NCBI GenBank assembly: GCA_009784725.1 | Contig: WQXS01000001.1 | Span: forward strand, 62,001 to 126,000 | Direction: 5' to 3' | Origin: Oscillospiraceae bacterium | GTDB taxonomy: Bacteria > Bacillota > Clostridia > Oscillospirales > Oscillospiraceae | DNA: 64,000 nucleotides | Part shown: positions 7,598 through 14,921 of the stretch, one piece after another | How positions within the stretch are numbered: position 1 is the first letter of the stretch | Layout: every line of letters begins with the position of its first letter | Notes under the pieces: model-generated | The model's input: only the letters and a program-made list of their open reading frames with translations | Told to the model about the DNA's origin: nothing | Databases searched by the model: none | Made by a program: the position numbers and the translations under genes

Positions 7598-8779
7598 ATG
7601 TCAAATAATTTTGGAAATAATATTAAAGTAACAATATTCGGGCAATCTCATTCTCCTGCAATAGGTGTGAGCGTTGACGGCTTGCCTGCGGGTTTTGCGA
7701 TTGATTTTGATGAGCTTAATGCATTTATGCAAAGGCGCAGACCGGGGCAGGGTAAGCATACAACAACAAGAAATGAACCCGATGAACCCGAGTTTATATC
7801 GGGCTTGGTTGACGGTGTTACCTGCGGCTCGGTTTTGACAGCGATTATACGAAACAAGGATGTAAAATCATCGGATTATGATGATATAAAAGACATTCCG
7901 CGCCCGTCACACGCAGATTTTACGGCTTTTATTAAATACGGAAGTGCACACGATATAAGGGGTGGAGGAGCGTTTTCGGGACGCTTAACAGCGCCGCTAT
8001 GCATAGCAGGCGGGATATGCCTGCAGCTTCTGAAAAACGAGGGTATCTCAATTGCCGCTCATATAACGCAAATCGGTAATGTTCAGGCGAAGGGTTTTGA
8101 CCCTGTTAATGTCGGCGATGCTGAGTTTTCGGCATTAAAGTCAGCTGCGTTTCCCGTGCTTGATGCAGGAGTTGGTGAGCTGATGCTGGCGGCTATTGAA
8201 GAAGTCAGACAAGCAGGAGATTCTCTCGGCGGTATCATAGAATGTGCCGTAATCGGACTGCCCGCAGGAGTAGGTGAGCCGATGTTCGACGGCATGGAAA
8301 ACCGCCTCGCCTCAATCCTCTTTGGCATCCCCGCCGTAAAAGGCGTAGAATTCGGCAACGGCTTCGCAGCTGCAGGATTAAAGGGTTCTGAAAACAATGA
8401 TGCATTTATAGTTGCGAAGCAAGGGGACAGTTGTTCAGCTTTTGAAACCTCAGTCAGTTCCGTGTCAGTTGCCGGAATTCCCTCGATTCCAAAAGCTGAA
8501 CAACTGTCCCCTTGCTTCGCAACAAAAATTAAAACCCGCACCAACAACCATGGTGGAATCCTTGGCGGTATTACCTCAGGAATGCCTTTAATTTTCCGTA
8601 CGGCGATAAAACCGACCCCGTCCATTGCAATAGAGCAGGACAGCGTAAGCTTATCTAGCCTTGAGCCCCGTAAGCTAACTATAAAAGGCCGCCACGACCC
8701 ATGCATCGTCCCAAGAGCTGTCCCATGCATCGAAGCCGCCGCCGCAATAGCAATCTACGACGCAATGCAACAAAAATAA
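7598..8779 (+). CDS. aroC: Chorismate synthase carrying an in-frame palindromic insertion
   Basis: A 393-residue last common-pathway enzyme, converting EPSP to chorismate with reduced FMN. Family motifs are present: GQSHSPAIGV near the N-terminus, RRRPGQ, DIRGGGAFSGRLTA, TRTNNHGGILGGITSGMP and the C-terminal RHDPC then AAAAIAIYDAM. ATG 7598 follows GGAG by 6 bases; ATG 7586 lies at the ribosome binding site and is less likely. Residues about 272-308 are encoded by a 111-base palindrome (8412-8522) placed between NDAF and the conserved KTRTNNHGG block, where family members carry only a handful of residues. The reading frame is kept and every catalytic motif survives, so the enzyme is probably active with a surface loop added. 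The added peptide reads KQGDSCSAF on one arm and AEQLSPCFA on the other. Confidence 0.93.
   Translation: MSNNFGNNIKVTIFGQSHSPAIGVSVDGLPAGFAIDFDELNAFMQRRRPGQGKHTTTRNEPDEPEFISGLVDGVTCGSVLTAIIRNKDVKSSDYDDIKDIPRPSHADFTAFIKYGSAHDIRGGGAFSGRLTAPLCIAGGICLQLLKNEGISIAAHITQIGNVQAKGFDPVNVGDAEFSALKSAAFPVLDAGVGELMLAAIEEVRQAGDSLGGIIECAVIGLPAGVGEPMFDGMENRLASILFGIPAVKGVEFGNGFAAAGLKGSENNDAFIVAKQGDSCSAFETSVSSVSVAGIPSIPKAEQLSPCFATKIKTRTNNHGGILGGITSGMPLIFRTAIKPTPSIAIEQDSVSLSSLEPRKLTIKGRHDPCIVPRAVPCIEAAAAIAIYDAMQQK
8412..8522. repeat. Family-A long palindrome inside aroC
   Basis: A perfect 33-base inverted repeat (8412-8444 with 8490-8522) enclosing a 45-base loop. The arms begin TTGCGAAGCAAGGGGACAG. The length, 111 bases, is divisible by three and no stop is introduced. 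The AAGGGGACAG core is shared with the intergenic copies and with the two palindromes in the copper ATPase gene, whereas the rest of each arm is copy-specific. Confidence 0.9.
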
Positions 8780-8780
8780 C

Positions 8781-8821
8781 AGACACAGGGACGGTTCCAA
8801 CGTCTCGCTTGCGAGACAATG
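8781..8821. repeat. Family-A repeat upstream of chorismate mutase
   Basis: A 41-base copy almost identical to the two units before aroC (AGACACAGGGACGG, then the TCTCGCTTGCGAGA stem-loop and CAATG). It ends 21 bases before the chorismate mutase start. Its terminal ATG (8819) is in frame with the gene, so the repeat could have supplied a spurious upstream start. Confidence 0.85.
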
Positions 8822-8842
8822 GTCTCACATGGAGGAATGGAA

Positions 8843-9100
8843 ATGGAACTAAATGAACTGCGTTTCGAAATAGACAAAATCGATGACAGTATCCTTAAAC
8901 TATTAGATAAACGTATGGATTTATCGGTAAAAGTAGCCGAATTTAAGAAAAAGCATAAACTCCCCATCCACGACCCGAAAAGAGAACTTGAAATACTGGA
9001 TAAACTGATAAAAAAAGTAAAAAAAGAAAGAGAATCCGCAATAAAAACATTATACATGCTGATTTTCGAACTAAGCCGCACGGAACAGGAAAATGTATAA
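8843..9100 (+). CDS. Chorismate mutase (AroQ class)
   Basis: A small all-helical enzyme of 85 residues rearranging chorismate to prephenate, the substrate of TyrA encoded upstream. Typical features: LRFEIDKIDDSILKLLDKRM, VAEFKKKHKLPIHDPKRE and a C-terminal helix. GGAGGA at 8831-8836 decides the start at ATG 8843; in-frame ATGs at 8819 and 8837 lie in the repeat and in the ribosome binding site. It is monofunctional, with no fused dehydratase or dehydrogenase. Confidence 0.9.
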   Translation: MELNELRFEIDKIDDSILKLLDKRMDLSVKVAEFKKKHKLPIHDPKRELEILDKLIKKVKKERESAIKTLYMLIFELSRTEQENV

Positions 9101-9118
9101 TTCCCATAGGAGAATTAA

Positions 9119-10339
9119 ATGCAACGCTTCGGACTTTTGGGAGAAAGCCTTAAACACAGCTATTCCCCAATAATACATGCCGGGTTCGGTGATTATGAAT
9201 ATAAATTGTATGAAAAAAGACCCGAAGAGCTTGACCTTTTTTTTACACAAGGTGAGTTTGACGGGTTAAATGTAACAATTCCACATAAAACTGCAGTTTT
9301 GAAATACTGCAGCAGTATGTCCGAAGCCGCTCGCACAATCGGCAGTGTAAACACAATAATTAAACAAAACGACGGAACATACTACGGCGACAATACTGAT
9401 TACTTCGGTTTTTTATACCTGTTGAAAAAGACAGGGATAGATATTAAGGGTGAAAAAGTCCTGATTCTCGGCAGCGGAGGCTCATCGCTAACCGTCCGTG
9501 CAGTCCTCAAAGATGAAGGAGCAGGGCAAATCACAGTCATATCAAGAAACGGTACCGACAATTACAATAATATCAGAAGCCACAGCGATACTGTAATGAT
9601 TGTAAATACTACACCTGTAGGAATGTATCCGCACAATGGAGTCTCACCAATTGAAGATTTATCATGTTTTAAAAAATGCAAGATTGTCATAGACTTGATA
9701 TATAACCCTTGTATTACACAGCTGATGTTTCAAGCAGAAAGTTGTGGTATTCCAAGTGTTAGCGGGCTTTCCATGCTTGTCGCACAAGCCAAAAGGTCAG
9801 CCGAACACTTCTTGCGCTCAGATATCCATGATGCAAAAATTGAAGAATTAACCGCAAAAATAAACGAGCAAACACAAAATATCATTTTAATAGGAATGCC
9901 GGGATGCGGAAAGTCAACAACCGGTAAGCTTTTAGCCAAGAAAATGAATAAAAAATTTGCCGACACAGACAGCATTATTGAAGAAAAAACAGGTAAAACT
10001 GCTGCAGAAATCATTACAAAAGACGGCGAAGAAGCTTTCAGAAAACTTGAAACAGAAGCACTTAAAGAATTATGCAAGCAAAGCAGCATTATAATCGCAA
10101 CAGGCGGCGGTGCGGTAACACGCCCCGAAAACCTTAACATCATGAGGCAAAACGGGAAAATCGTCTACCTGGAAAGAGAGATATCGCAGTTGCCGACTGC
10201 CGGCAGACCGCTCTCCGAAAAAGACGGACTCGAAAACCTTGCCGCAAAACGCATCCCGCTATACGAAAAATGGAGCGACATTACAATAGAATCAATCACC
10301 CCGGAAAAAGCAGCAAAAGAAATAATAAAGCAGGCTTGA
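9119..10339 (+). CDS. aroE/aroK: Bifunctional shikimate dehydrogenase / shikimate kinase
   Basis: A 406-residue fusion of two consecutive pathway enzymes. Residues 1-250 are shikimate dehydrogenase: GLLGESLKHSYSP for shikimate binding, catalytic Lys in VTIPHKTAVL, NTDYFGF, and the NADP-binding glycine motif ILGSGGSS. Residues about 258-406 are shikimate kinase: P-loop GMPGCGKSTTGK, DTDSIIEE, the shikimate-binding GGGAV and a C-terminal GRPLSEKD lid segment. AGGAG lies 6 bases before the ATG. Fusion of AroE with AroK would channel dehydroshikimate to shikimate 3-phosphate. Both halves keep their catalytic residues. Confidence 0.93.
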   Translation: MQRFGLLGESLKHSYSPIIHAGFGDYEYKLYEKRPEELDLFFTQGEFDGLNVTIPHKTAVLKYCSSMSEAARTIGSVNTIIKQNDGTYYGDNTDYFGFLYLLKKTGIDIKGEKVLILGSGGSSLTVRAVLKDEGAGQITVISRNGTDNYNNIRSHSDTVMIVNTTPVGMYPHNGVSPIEDLSCFKKCKIVIDLIYNPCITQLMFQAESCGIPSVSGLSMLVAQAKRSAEHFLRSDIHDAKIEELTAKINEQTQNIILIGMPGCGKSTTGKLLAKKMNKKFADTDSIIEEKTGKTAAEIITKDGEEAFRKLETEALKELCKQSSIIIATGGGAVTRPENLNIMRQNGKIVYLEREISQLPTAGRPLSEKDGLENLAAKRIPLYEKWSDITIESITPEKAAKEIIKQA

Positions 10340-10356
10340 GACACAGCCCTGCTGCG

Positions 10357-10377
10357 ACAAGGGGACAGGTCCCCTGT
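10357..10377. repeat. Family-A short palindrome between aroE/K and aroQ
   Basis: A 21-base near-palindrome with the AGGGGACAGGTCCCCT core. It lies 20 bases upstream of the aroQ start within the operon and could form a short stem in the transcript. Confidence 0.8.
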
Positions 10378-10397
10378 ATTACAATGGAGGTTACCCA

Positions 10398-10823
10398 ATG
10401 AAAAAGATACTTGTGATAAACGGACCGAATATTAATATGCTTGGTATTCGGGAGACCGAAATTTACGGTGAAAAGTCATATATGAAGTTGCTTGTTTATA
10501 TTGAAAATGCAGGCGAAGAAATAGGGGTTGAAATTCAACAGTTTCAATCAAACTGCGAGGGTGCGATTATTGACAGAATCCAGCAGGCATATGGAAAAAC
10601 CGACGGAATCGTCATTAATCCCGCCGCTTACACCCACACAAGCATCGCAATCCCGGACGCACTTAAGGCAGTAGGCATACCCGCAGTGGAAGTCCATCTG
10701 TCCGACATAAATAACCGCGAGGATTACCGGAAGCTCTCATACACTTCAGAAGCCTGCATTGCAACAATAATGGGCAAAGGCTTTGAAGGTTACAAAGAAG
10801 CAATCAAAATTCTGGCAGAATAA
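10398..10823 (+). CDS. aroQ: 3-dehydroquinate dehydratase, type II
   Basis: A 141-residue enzyme removing water from 3-dehydroquinate, normally a dodecamer. It carries NGPNINMLGIRE at the N-terminus, the flexible-loop Arg and Tyr (REIYGE-like RETEIYGE), QSNCEGAIID, NPAAYTHTSIAI and VEVHLSDINNRE. GGAGG lies 9 bases before the ATG. It completes the set of shikimate enzymes in this operon and is its last recognised pathway gene. Confidence 0.95.
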   Translation: MKKILVINGPNINMLGIRETEIYGEKSYMKLLVYIENAGEEIGVEIQQFQSNCEGAIIDRIQQAYGKTDGIVINPAAYTHTSIAIPDALKAVGIPAVEVHLSDINNREDYRKLSYTSEACIATIMGKGFEGYKEAIKILAE

Positions 10824-10832
10824 GTTAATTAA

Positions 10833-10861
10833 TGAAACAAGAAACCTGTCCCCCTGTTTCA
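10833..10861. repeat. Family-A palindrome after aroQ
   Basis: TGAAACA at one end pairs with TGTTTCA at the other, around a GAAACCTGTCCCCC centre (reverse-strand GGGGGACAGG core). It sits between aroQ and the HAD gene; there is no T-run, so it is not a convincing terminator. Confidence 0.7.
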
Positions 10862-10889
10862 TAAAAAACTGACAAAGGACAAGCAGTTT

Positions 10890-11486
10890 ATGAATTTCAT
10901 TTTTGATGTGGGAGATGTGCTTGTAGAGTACAAGCCTCCTGTATATTTAAGAAGCCTGTTTACGGATGAAACCCTTGTAAACAAGCTCTATGAAGTGATT
11001 TTCAAAAGCCCCGAGTGGCTGATAATGGATGAGGGTAGGCTTTCGCACAAAGAGGCTATAGAAATATTCTGCAAACGCGAACCTGAGCTGCAATCGGAAA
11101 TCCGCCAAGCCATGAACATGGAAACATACGGTAAGGCACTCTTTCCTTTACATGAAACCATTGACCTTCTGCCAAAAATTAAAGAAGCAGGCCACGGTTT
11201 GTATTACCTTTCAAACATGCACACGGAGACCCGTGATTACCTGCTTGATAAAAACGATTTCTTTGATCTGTTCGACGGTGGCGTATTCTCCTGCGACATC
11301 CATCACATAAAACCCTCCCCCGAAATCTACCGCCACCTTCTAAATAAATACTCCCTAAACCCATCAACCTGCATCTTCTTCGACGACATGCCCGAAAACA
11401 CAACCGCCGCCGAAAAAGAACGCATCAAAGCCATCCTCTTCACCGCCGCTGAATGTATTAAAACTGTATTATTAAACCAACAATAA
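10890..11486 (+). CDS. HAD-superfamily hydrolase (phosphatase-like)
   Basis: A 198-residue haloacid-dehalogenase-type hydrolase. The four HAD motifs are readable: FDVGDVL with nucleophile Asp6, LSNM, KPSPEIY and FFDDMPEN. The cap is a small helical insertion, as in the epoxide-hydrolase-N-terminal-like and phosphatase subgroup with D-x-G-D/N. The substrate cannot be read from sequence. AAAGGAC precedes the ATG. It follows the aro operon by 66 bases, with a family-A palindrome in between, and ends at a strong palindromic terminator. Confidence 0.8.
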   Translation: MNFIFDVGDVLVEYKPPVYLRSLFTDETLVNKLYEVIFKSPEWLIMDEGRLSHKEAIEIFCKREPELQSEIRQAMNMETYGKALFPLHETIDLLPKIKEAGHGLYYLSNMHTETRDYLLDKNDFFDLFDGGVFSCDIHHIKPSPEIYRHLLNKYSLNPSTCIFFDDMPENTTAAEKERIKAILFTAAECIKTVLLNQQ

Positions 11487-11523
11487 TTGCGACAGGAGAC
11501 CTGCTCCCCTGTCGCAATTATTA
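11483..11523. terminator. Bidirectional palindromic terminator (family-A core)
   Basis: AATAATTGCGACAGG pairs with CCTGTCGCAATTATT around a short loop. The element lies exactly between the converging HAD gene and the toxin gene, overlapping the HAD stop. The A/T-rich outer arms supply U-tracts in both directions. The GACAGG/CCTGTC core marks it as a family-A relative. Confidence 0.75.
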
Positions 11524-11532
11524 GATGACTCT

Positions 11533-11844
11533 TTAAACAATATCTAACAAATTTCGTTTTGCATAAATGAAACGACGGACTTCCATTATATCGTCAATCA
11601 AAACATAAAAAACAGAATAATTTCTTATATTAATTCGATAATATGGTTGCCTACGGTCGCGAACTGAGTTATATGGCTTAAACCCTGATGGGTTTTTCAA
11701 ACGTTTTTGTATCGCCTTTTCTGTATCATTAATTAAACGAAGAGCAGCAGAGGGGTTTTTTAGTTCATTTGTAATATAATTTTTTATTTCTTCCATATCC
11801 TGTTCAAATAACGGAAGATATTCAAGTTTATATATTTTATCCAT
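11533..11844 (-). CDS. RelE/ParE-family toxin
   Basis: A 103-residue protein with the RelE/ParE fold: helical hairpin (LFEQDMEEIKNYITNEL), then a beta-sheet with the conserved PYYRINIRNYSVFYVLID segment and a basic C-terminus (VRRFIYAKRN). RelE-like members cleave mRNA at the ribosome, ParE-like ones poison gyrase; the RNYSVFY and RRFIYAKR pattern fits the YafQ/RelE-like plasmid-stabilisation subgroup better. The gene overlaps the antitoxin gene by 8 bases (ATGGATAA), the usual coupling. Confidence 0.85.
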   Translation of the reverse strand: MDKIYKLEYLPLFEQDMEEIKNYITNELKNPSAALRLINDTEKAIQKRLKNPSGFKPYNSVRDRRQPYYRINIRNYSVFYVLIDDIMEVRRFIYAKRNLLDIV

Positions 11845-12094
11845 TTAGTCCTTCCCTTAACCTTGAAAAGACTTCCTCGTGGGTATATCTTACATCTGAG
11901 AGTGCGGCTGCTCTGTCGGCTTCATCAAGTTTATTTTCAACATCATCAGTAAGTTCTGAATATTTCTCAAGACTTAGAACAACCATTGCACCATGTCCGT
12001 TTTTTGTTAAATAAACAGGTTGCCCCTGATTGACTGCACTTTCAATTTCCGGAAATTTATTTCTTAAGTCAGAAACCGGTTTAATCAATATCAT
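11837..12094 (-). CDS. Phd/YefM-family antitoxin
   Basis: An 85-residue antitoxin with the Phd/YefM N-terminal DNA-binding fold (KPVSDLRNKFPEIESAV, GHGAMVVLSLEKY) and a helical C-terminus that would wrap the toxin. ATG 12094 is chosen because GGAGGTGA lies 4 bases upstream; an in-frame ATG at 12124 would place that site inside the coding region. It precedes and overlaps the toxin gene, so pair and operator are probably autoregulated. Confidence 0.87.
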   Translation of the reverse strand: MILIKPVSDLRNKFPEIESAVNQGQPVYLTKNGHGAMVVLSLEKYSELTDDVENKLDEADRAAALSDVRYTHEEVFSRLREGLNG

Positions 12095-12173
12095 TGCTTC
12101 ACCTCCATTGATTATTTTATCCATATCTTATCACGATATTATCATACAGTCAAATATTAATAAAAATATAGCA

Positions 12174-12197
12174 CGACAGGAGACATGTCTCCTGTCG
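12174..12197. repeat. Family-A perfect palindrome
   Basis: A 24-base perfect palindrome: CGACAGGAGACA followed directly by its reverse complement. It is upstream of the antitoxin gene on the minus strand. It might double as an operator, but its GACAGG core matches the repeat family. Confidence 0.75.
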
Positions 12198-12219
12198 CAT
12201 TACTCTGCTGCAACCCTCT

Positions 12220-12384
12220 TTATATAACTTCAGCGACTGCCGGCTCTCCTAGTGCATGTGGCGAGCTTTCATATTCAAAATTATGCAATGTTGCTTTGCC
12301 AAGGACTCTTTTTCCGGAACAAATCACTAAATCCATTACATCCTTAAGTAATGGATTTAGCATAGAGTATGCTTCATCAAGTTT
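12220..12384 (-). other. In-frame 3' extension after the Uma2 stop codon
   Basis: After the TAG stop of the Uma2-like gene (12385-12387) the same frame stays open for 54 codons to a TAA at 12220-12222. It contains an internal ATG at 12363 that would give a 47-residue peptide ending in GEPAVAEVI. A 13-base inverted repeat (12327-12339 with 12348-12360) lies inside. I do not recognise the peptide. It could be chance, the remnant of a longer gene broken by an amber mutation, or an untranslated tail. Confidence 0.25.
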
Positions 12385-12987
12385 CTATTCAAAAACATCC
12401 GGTAATATGATGCTGCATCCTTTGAATATTGTGATGTTTATTGTTTCATTGCTCTCATATGAGTTTATTACATAACGTCCGTTTTCGAGGATATGAACAT
12501 TTACGGCTTTTTCATCAGGGTCTACAATCCAGAACTCACGAACTCCGGCATTTTGGTATTTTTTAAGTTTCGTAAATAAATCATGCTTTGCAGTTGACGG
12601 AGACAAGATTTCAATCGCCATATCCGGTGCGCCGTTACAACGCTTTTTATCTATCTTTGACTCATCACAAACCACAATAATATCCGGTTGAACTACTGTA
12701 TAGTCCTCATCGCCTAACCCATTAAGACACACATCATAAGGAGCGGCAAGAACCTTACATGGAGTGCCTTTTAGGAAATTATATAGTTGATTAGAAAGGT
12801 CCATACTGATACTCTGATGCGCCGTTGACGGAGCATACATTATATGCGCAATACCATCAATCAATTCATACCTGTTACCGTCATTCCAACTCGCATAATC
12901 GGTATATGTATAGCGCTTATCCTCGTCATACTTCCGCACCGCCTCATTAACTTCAATATCACCGGTGCCGTCATTTTTAATATCCAT
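12385..12987 (-). CDS. Uma2-family (DUF820) restriction-endonuclease-like protein
   Basis: A 200-residue protein of the Uma2 family, widespread in bacteria with a PD-(D/E)xK nuclease fold and no settled function. Seen here: YELIDGIAHIMYAPS, VVQPDIIVVCD and the core MAIEILSPSTAKHDLFTKLKKYQNAGVREFWIVDPD, giving the D...E-x-L / K arrangement. The start at 12987 follows GGAGGTGGATGAT; the in-frame ATG at 13002 contains part of that ribosome binding site. Its terminator region is odd, because the frame remains open after the TAG stop. Confidence 0.85.
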   Translation of the reverse strand: MDIKNDGTGDIEVNEAVRKYDEDKRYTYTDYASWNDGNRYELIDGIAHIMYAPSTAHQSISMDLSNQLYNFLKGTPCKVLAAPYDVCLNGLGDEDYTVVQPDIIVVCDESKIDKKRCNGAPDMAIEILSPSTAKHDLFTKLKKYQNAGVREFWIVDPDEKAVNVHILENGRYVINSYESNETINITIFKGCSIILPDVFE

Positions 12988-13068
12988 ATCATCCACCTCC
13001 ATAACTCACTTGAAACATTATATCAACACAGCAATGCTGTATATAATAAAGGCTTGGAAATGCTTACA

Positions 13069-13623
13069 TCACAGCACAAAAAACAGGACTAATACGATAA
13101 TGCCGGCGAGGAAGGGGAGGATGGCGAGGAGTTTGTTTGTTCCGAGGGTTTTTGTGTTTTTGACGGTTTTATCCGGCGGGTCATTGTTTAGGATATTGTA
13201 GATGTAAGATAGTATGGATTTTTGTTCTATATCTCCGAGTGTATAACCAATGAACCATGATATGCCATAGGATATAAGCAAAAGTGCAAGCGGTAATGCA
13301 TAATTCTTAAATGGTACGGAAAAATCGAAGGTATAAACGATCCATAAAGCAAATGGGATGCTGAACATCGACAAAATAACAGACATGTTGTAATTCATCT
13401 TTGGCCGTACAAAGATTTTTTCATGTTTATGCTCTACGGTGAAGTTGTAAAACTTTCCTATGATTGAAGCAATGCCGATTGTGGGATTTGGTGTTACGCT
13501 TTTGATGTCGGAACACTGCGATACCTTGCCGTAAAGGAGTTCTCCGATTTGCGCATCTGAAATCTGACTTGCCATAGCATACTCTTTTAGGTTGATTTTC
13601 TTGCTTCCGCCTGAATCACTCAT
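13069..13623 (-). CDS. Hypothetical membrane protein
   Basis: A 184-residue protein I do not recognise. The first 80 residues are soluble (MSDSGGSKKINLKEYAMASQ, then a short beta-rich stretch with VEHKHEKIFVRPK). Three hydrophobic segments follow at about 83-103, 110-132 and 164-183. The last runs to the C-terminus (PFLAGIIVLVLFFVL). There is no signal peptide. It stands alone on the minus strand between the Uma2 gene and the nitroreductase promoter region. GGGAGA lies upstream of the ATG. Confidence 0.6.
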   Translation of the reverse strand: MSDSGGSKKINLKEYAMASQISDAQIGELLYGKVSQCSDIKSVTPNPTIGIASIIGKFYNFTVEHKHEKIFVRPKMNYNMSVILSMFSIPFALWIVYTFDFSVPFKNYALPLALLLISYGISWFIGYTLGDIEQKSILSYIYNILNNDPPDKTVKNTKTLGTNKLLAILPFLAGIIVLVLFFVL

Positions 13624-13823
13624 TTTTTGTCTCCCTTATCTTAAAAATTTGTTTATGAACACATGAAGTAATAATAATTGCAACAGAATCATTTTACTGT
13701 ATTCAAAAAGTTTTTGCAAGATAGTAAGATTTTTCGCTGAAAGATTATACGCAAGATTATCCGCAAGACCATTCATTGGAGCAAGACTCGGAGCATTGCC
13801 GTCGCATCGGTTTATATTATAGC

Positions 13824-13852
13824 TTGCGCCGTCATTGTTTTATGTGTAATAT
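13824..13852 (+). promoter_or_regulatory. Possible promoter for the nitroreductase gene
   Basis: TTGCGC (13824-13829) and TAATAT (13847-13852) with 17-base spacing, 38 bases before the start codon. The match is moderate. The 200 bases upstream carry repeated CAAGA-type direct motifs but no gene. Confidence 0.35.
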
Positions 13853-13889
13853 GTAAGAAAACTATATATAAAGTCAGGAGGCAGAGCTG

Positions 13890-14408
13890 ATGGAATTTTT
13901 TGAAGCAATTGATAAACGTTACTCGCATAAAGAAAGGTTTTTACCCGATGCAGTGCCGATGACTGACCTGGAACAGATTGCAAAAGCGGGGCTTGCGGCT
14001 CCGACAGGGAATAATACCCAATGTGTAAAGCTTGTAATCCTAAACGGGCGTGATGAAGTGCAGCCGCTTTGTGATGTTGCGCCGACTGACGGTATGCAAA
14101 CGGCTCCCGCCGCCATTGCGCTTCTGACCGACAGCACAGGGCACAGACCTCCATATAACTTCGAGGTTGAAGACTATGCGGCAGCTGCAGCGCAGATACT
14201 TCTTGCCGCTACTGCACTCGGTTATTCGTCACTCTGGCTGGACAGTCCGTATTTTGACGAGAAAAAGCAAAAAGCGGCACTTGCCGTTCTCGGTGCTCCC
14301 GACAAGTACCTGCTGCGTGTAGTTCTTCCGATTGGCAAACCCGACGGCGAAGGCTCAAGACGTGAAAAGCTCGCATTTAACGAGCGTGTCTTTTACGGGA
14401 AGATGTAA
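13890..14408 (+). CDS. Nitroreductase-family protein
   Basis: A 172-residue flavin-dependent oxidoreductase of the short nitroreductase type. The N-terminus MEFFEAIDKRYSHKERF and the FMN phosphate-contact region AGLAAPTGNNTQ are characteristic, as are the C-terminal helix ALGYSSLWLDSPYF and VVLPIGKPDGE before a basic terminus. Family members reduce nitro compounds, quinones or flavins with NAD(P)H. AGGAGG lies 9 bases before the ATG. Confidence 0.85.
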   Translation: MEFFEAIDKRYSHKERFLPDAVPMTDLEQIAKAGLAAPTGNNTQCVKLVILNGRDEVQPLCDVAPTDGMQTAPAAIALLTDSTGHRPPYNFEVEDYAAAAAQILLAATALGYSSLWLDSPYFDEKKQKAALAVLGAPDKYLLRVVLPIGKPDGEGSRREKLAFNERVFYGKM

Positions 14409-14441
14409 ATAGGGGAGTTAGCGTCAAAAATAAAGCAACAA

Positions 14442-14470
14442 TGTGACAGAAGAACCGTCCCTGTGTCACA
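14442..14470. repeat. Family-A hairpin before the zinc-ribbon gene
   Basis: TGTGACA (14442-14448) pairs with TGTCACA (14464-14470) around AGAACCGTCCC, the reverse complement of the GGGACGGTTCT core. It lies 23 bases before the next start codon. Confidence 0.75.
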
Positions 14471-14492
14471 AAATTTCAAGGAGAGAAAAATC

Positions 14493-14720
14493 ATGCCTTT
14501 TTATGACCTGCACTGCAATGATTGTGAAGCGGATTCAAATATACGTGCGACAATAGCGGAAAAAGACGAAAACCGCATTCCATGCCCACAGTGCGGAAGC
14601 ACAAATATGGAAACACTTTATATTTCCGCACCCGCATACATCAAAAGCACAAAAGACACCGCACCATCATGCCCCTCAGGCGCTACCTGCGGCAACTCCG
14701 GCTGCCGCTTCGCCGGGTAA
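14493..14720 (+). CDS. FmdB-type zinc-ribbon protein
   Basis: A 75-residue protein with the FmdB N-terminal signature MPFYDLHCNDCEADSN, Cys pairs CNDC and CPQC, and further cysteines in the C-terminal CPSGATCGNSGC. AAGGAG lies 9 bases before ATG 14493; an in-frame ATG at 14463 lies in the repeat hairpin. The family is common and poorly understood, and the ribbon presumably binds zinc. It ends at a family-B palindrome. Confidence 0.8.
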   Translation: MPFYDLHCNDCEADSNIRATIAEKDENRIPCPQCGSTNMETLYISAPAYIKSTKDTAPSCPSGATCGNSGCRFAG

Positions 14721-14724
14721 AACA

Positions 14725-14916
14725 GGGGACAGTAATTGTGATTTTTAGTTCGTTCAGGATGACTTAGGGGTAGTTAAATTAATTTCCTTTCGCTCAGATG
14801 AAACGTCGTGTTTCAACAGAGCGCCCTTCGGCGTCCGTGCCTCAGTGTGCGAAAATTAATTTAACTACCCCTAAGCCACCCTCAAAAACAAACTAAAAAT
14901 CACAATTTCTGTCCCC
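14725..14916. repeat. Family-B long palindromic element, copy 1
   Basis: A 192-base nested palindrome between two converging genes. Outer arms of 26 bases (14725-14750 with 14891-14916, one mismatch) begin GGGGACAG and so carry the family-A core. Inner arms of 23 bases (14763-14785 with 14853-14875) pair perfectly and start CTTAGGGG. The centre holds the conserved block with CGCTCAGATGAAACGTCGTG, which folds by CGCTC/GAGCG and TGAAAC/GTTTCA pairing, and a CGCC/GGCG hairpin. It would terminate transcription from both sides. Confidence 0.85.
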
Positions 14917-14921
14917 GTAAA

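Noticed and set aside
7351-7604. Minus-strand frames across the aroA-aroC gap
   Set aside because: Built from the repeat units (translated TLEPSP- and RRWNRP-type strings) and lacking start signals.
12185-12475. Plus-strand 96-codon frame
   Set aside because: Runs through a palindrome and antisense to the Uma2 gene; no ribosome binding site.
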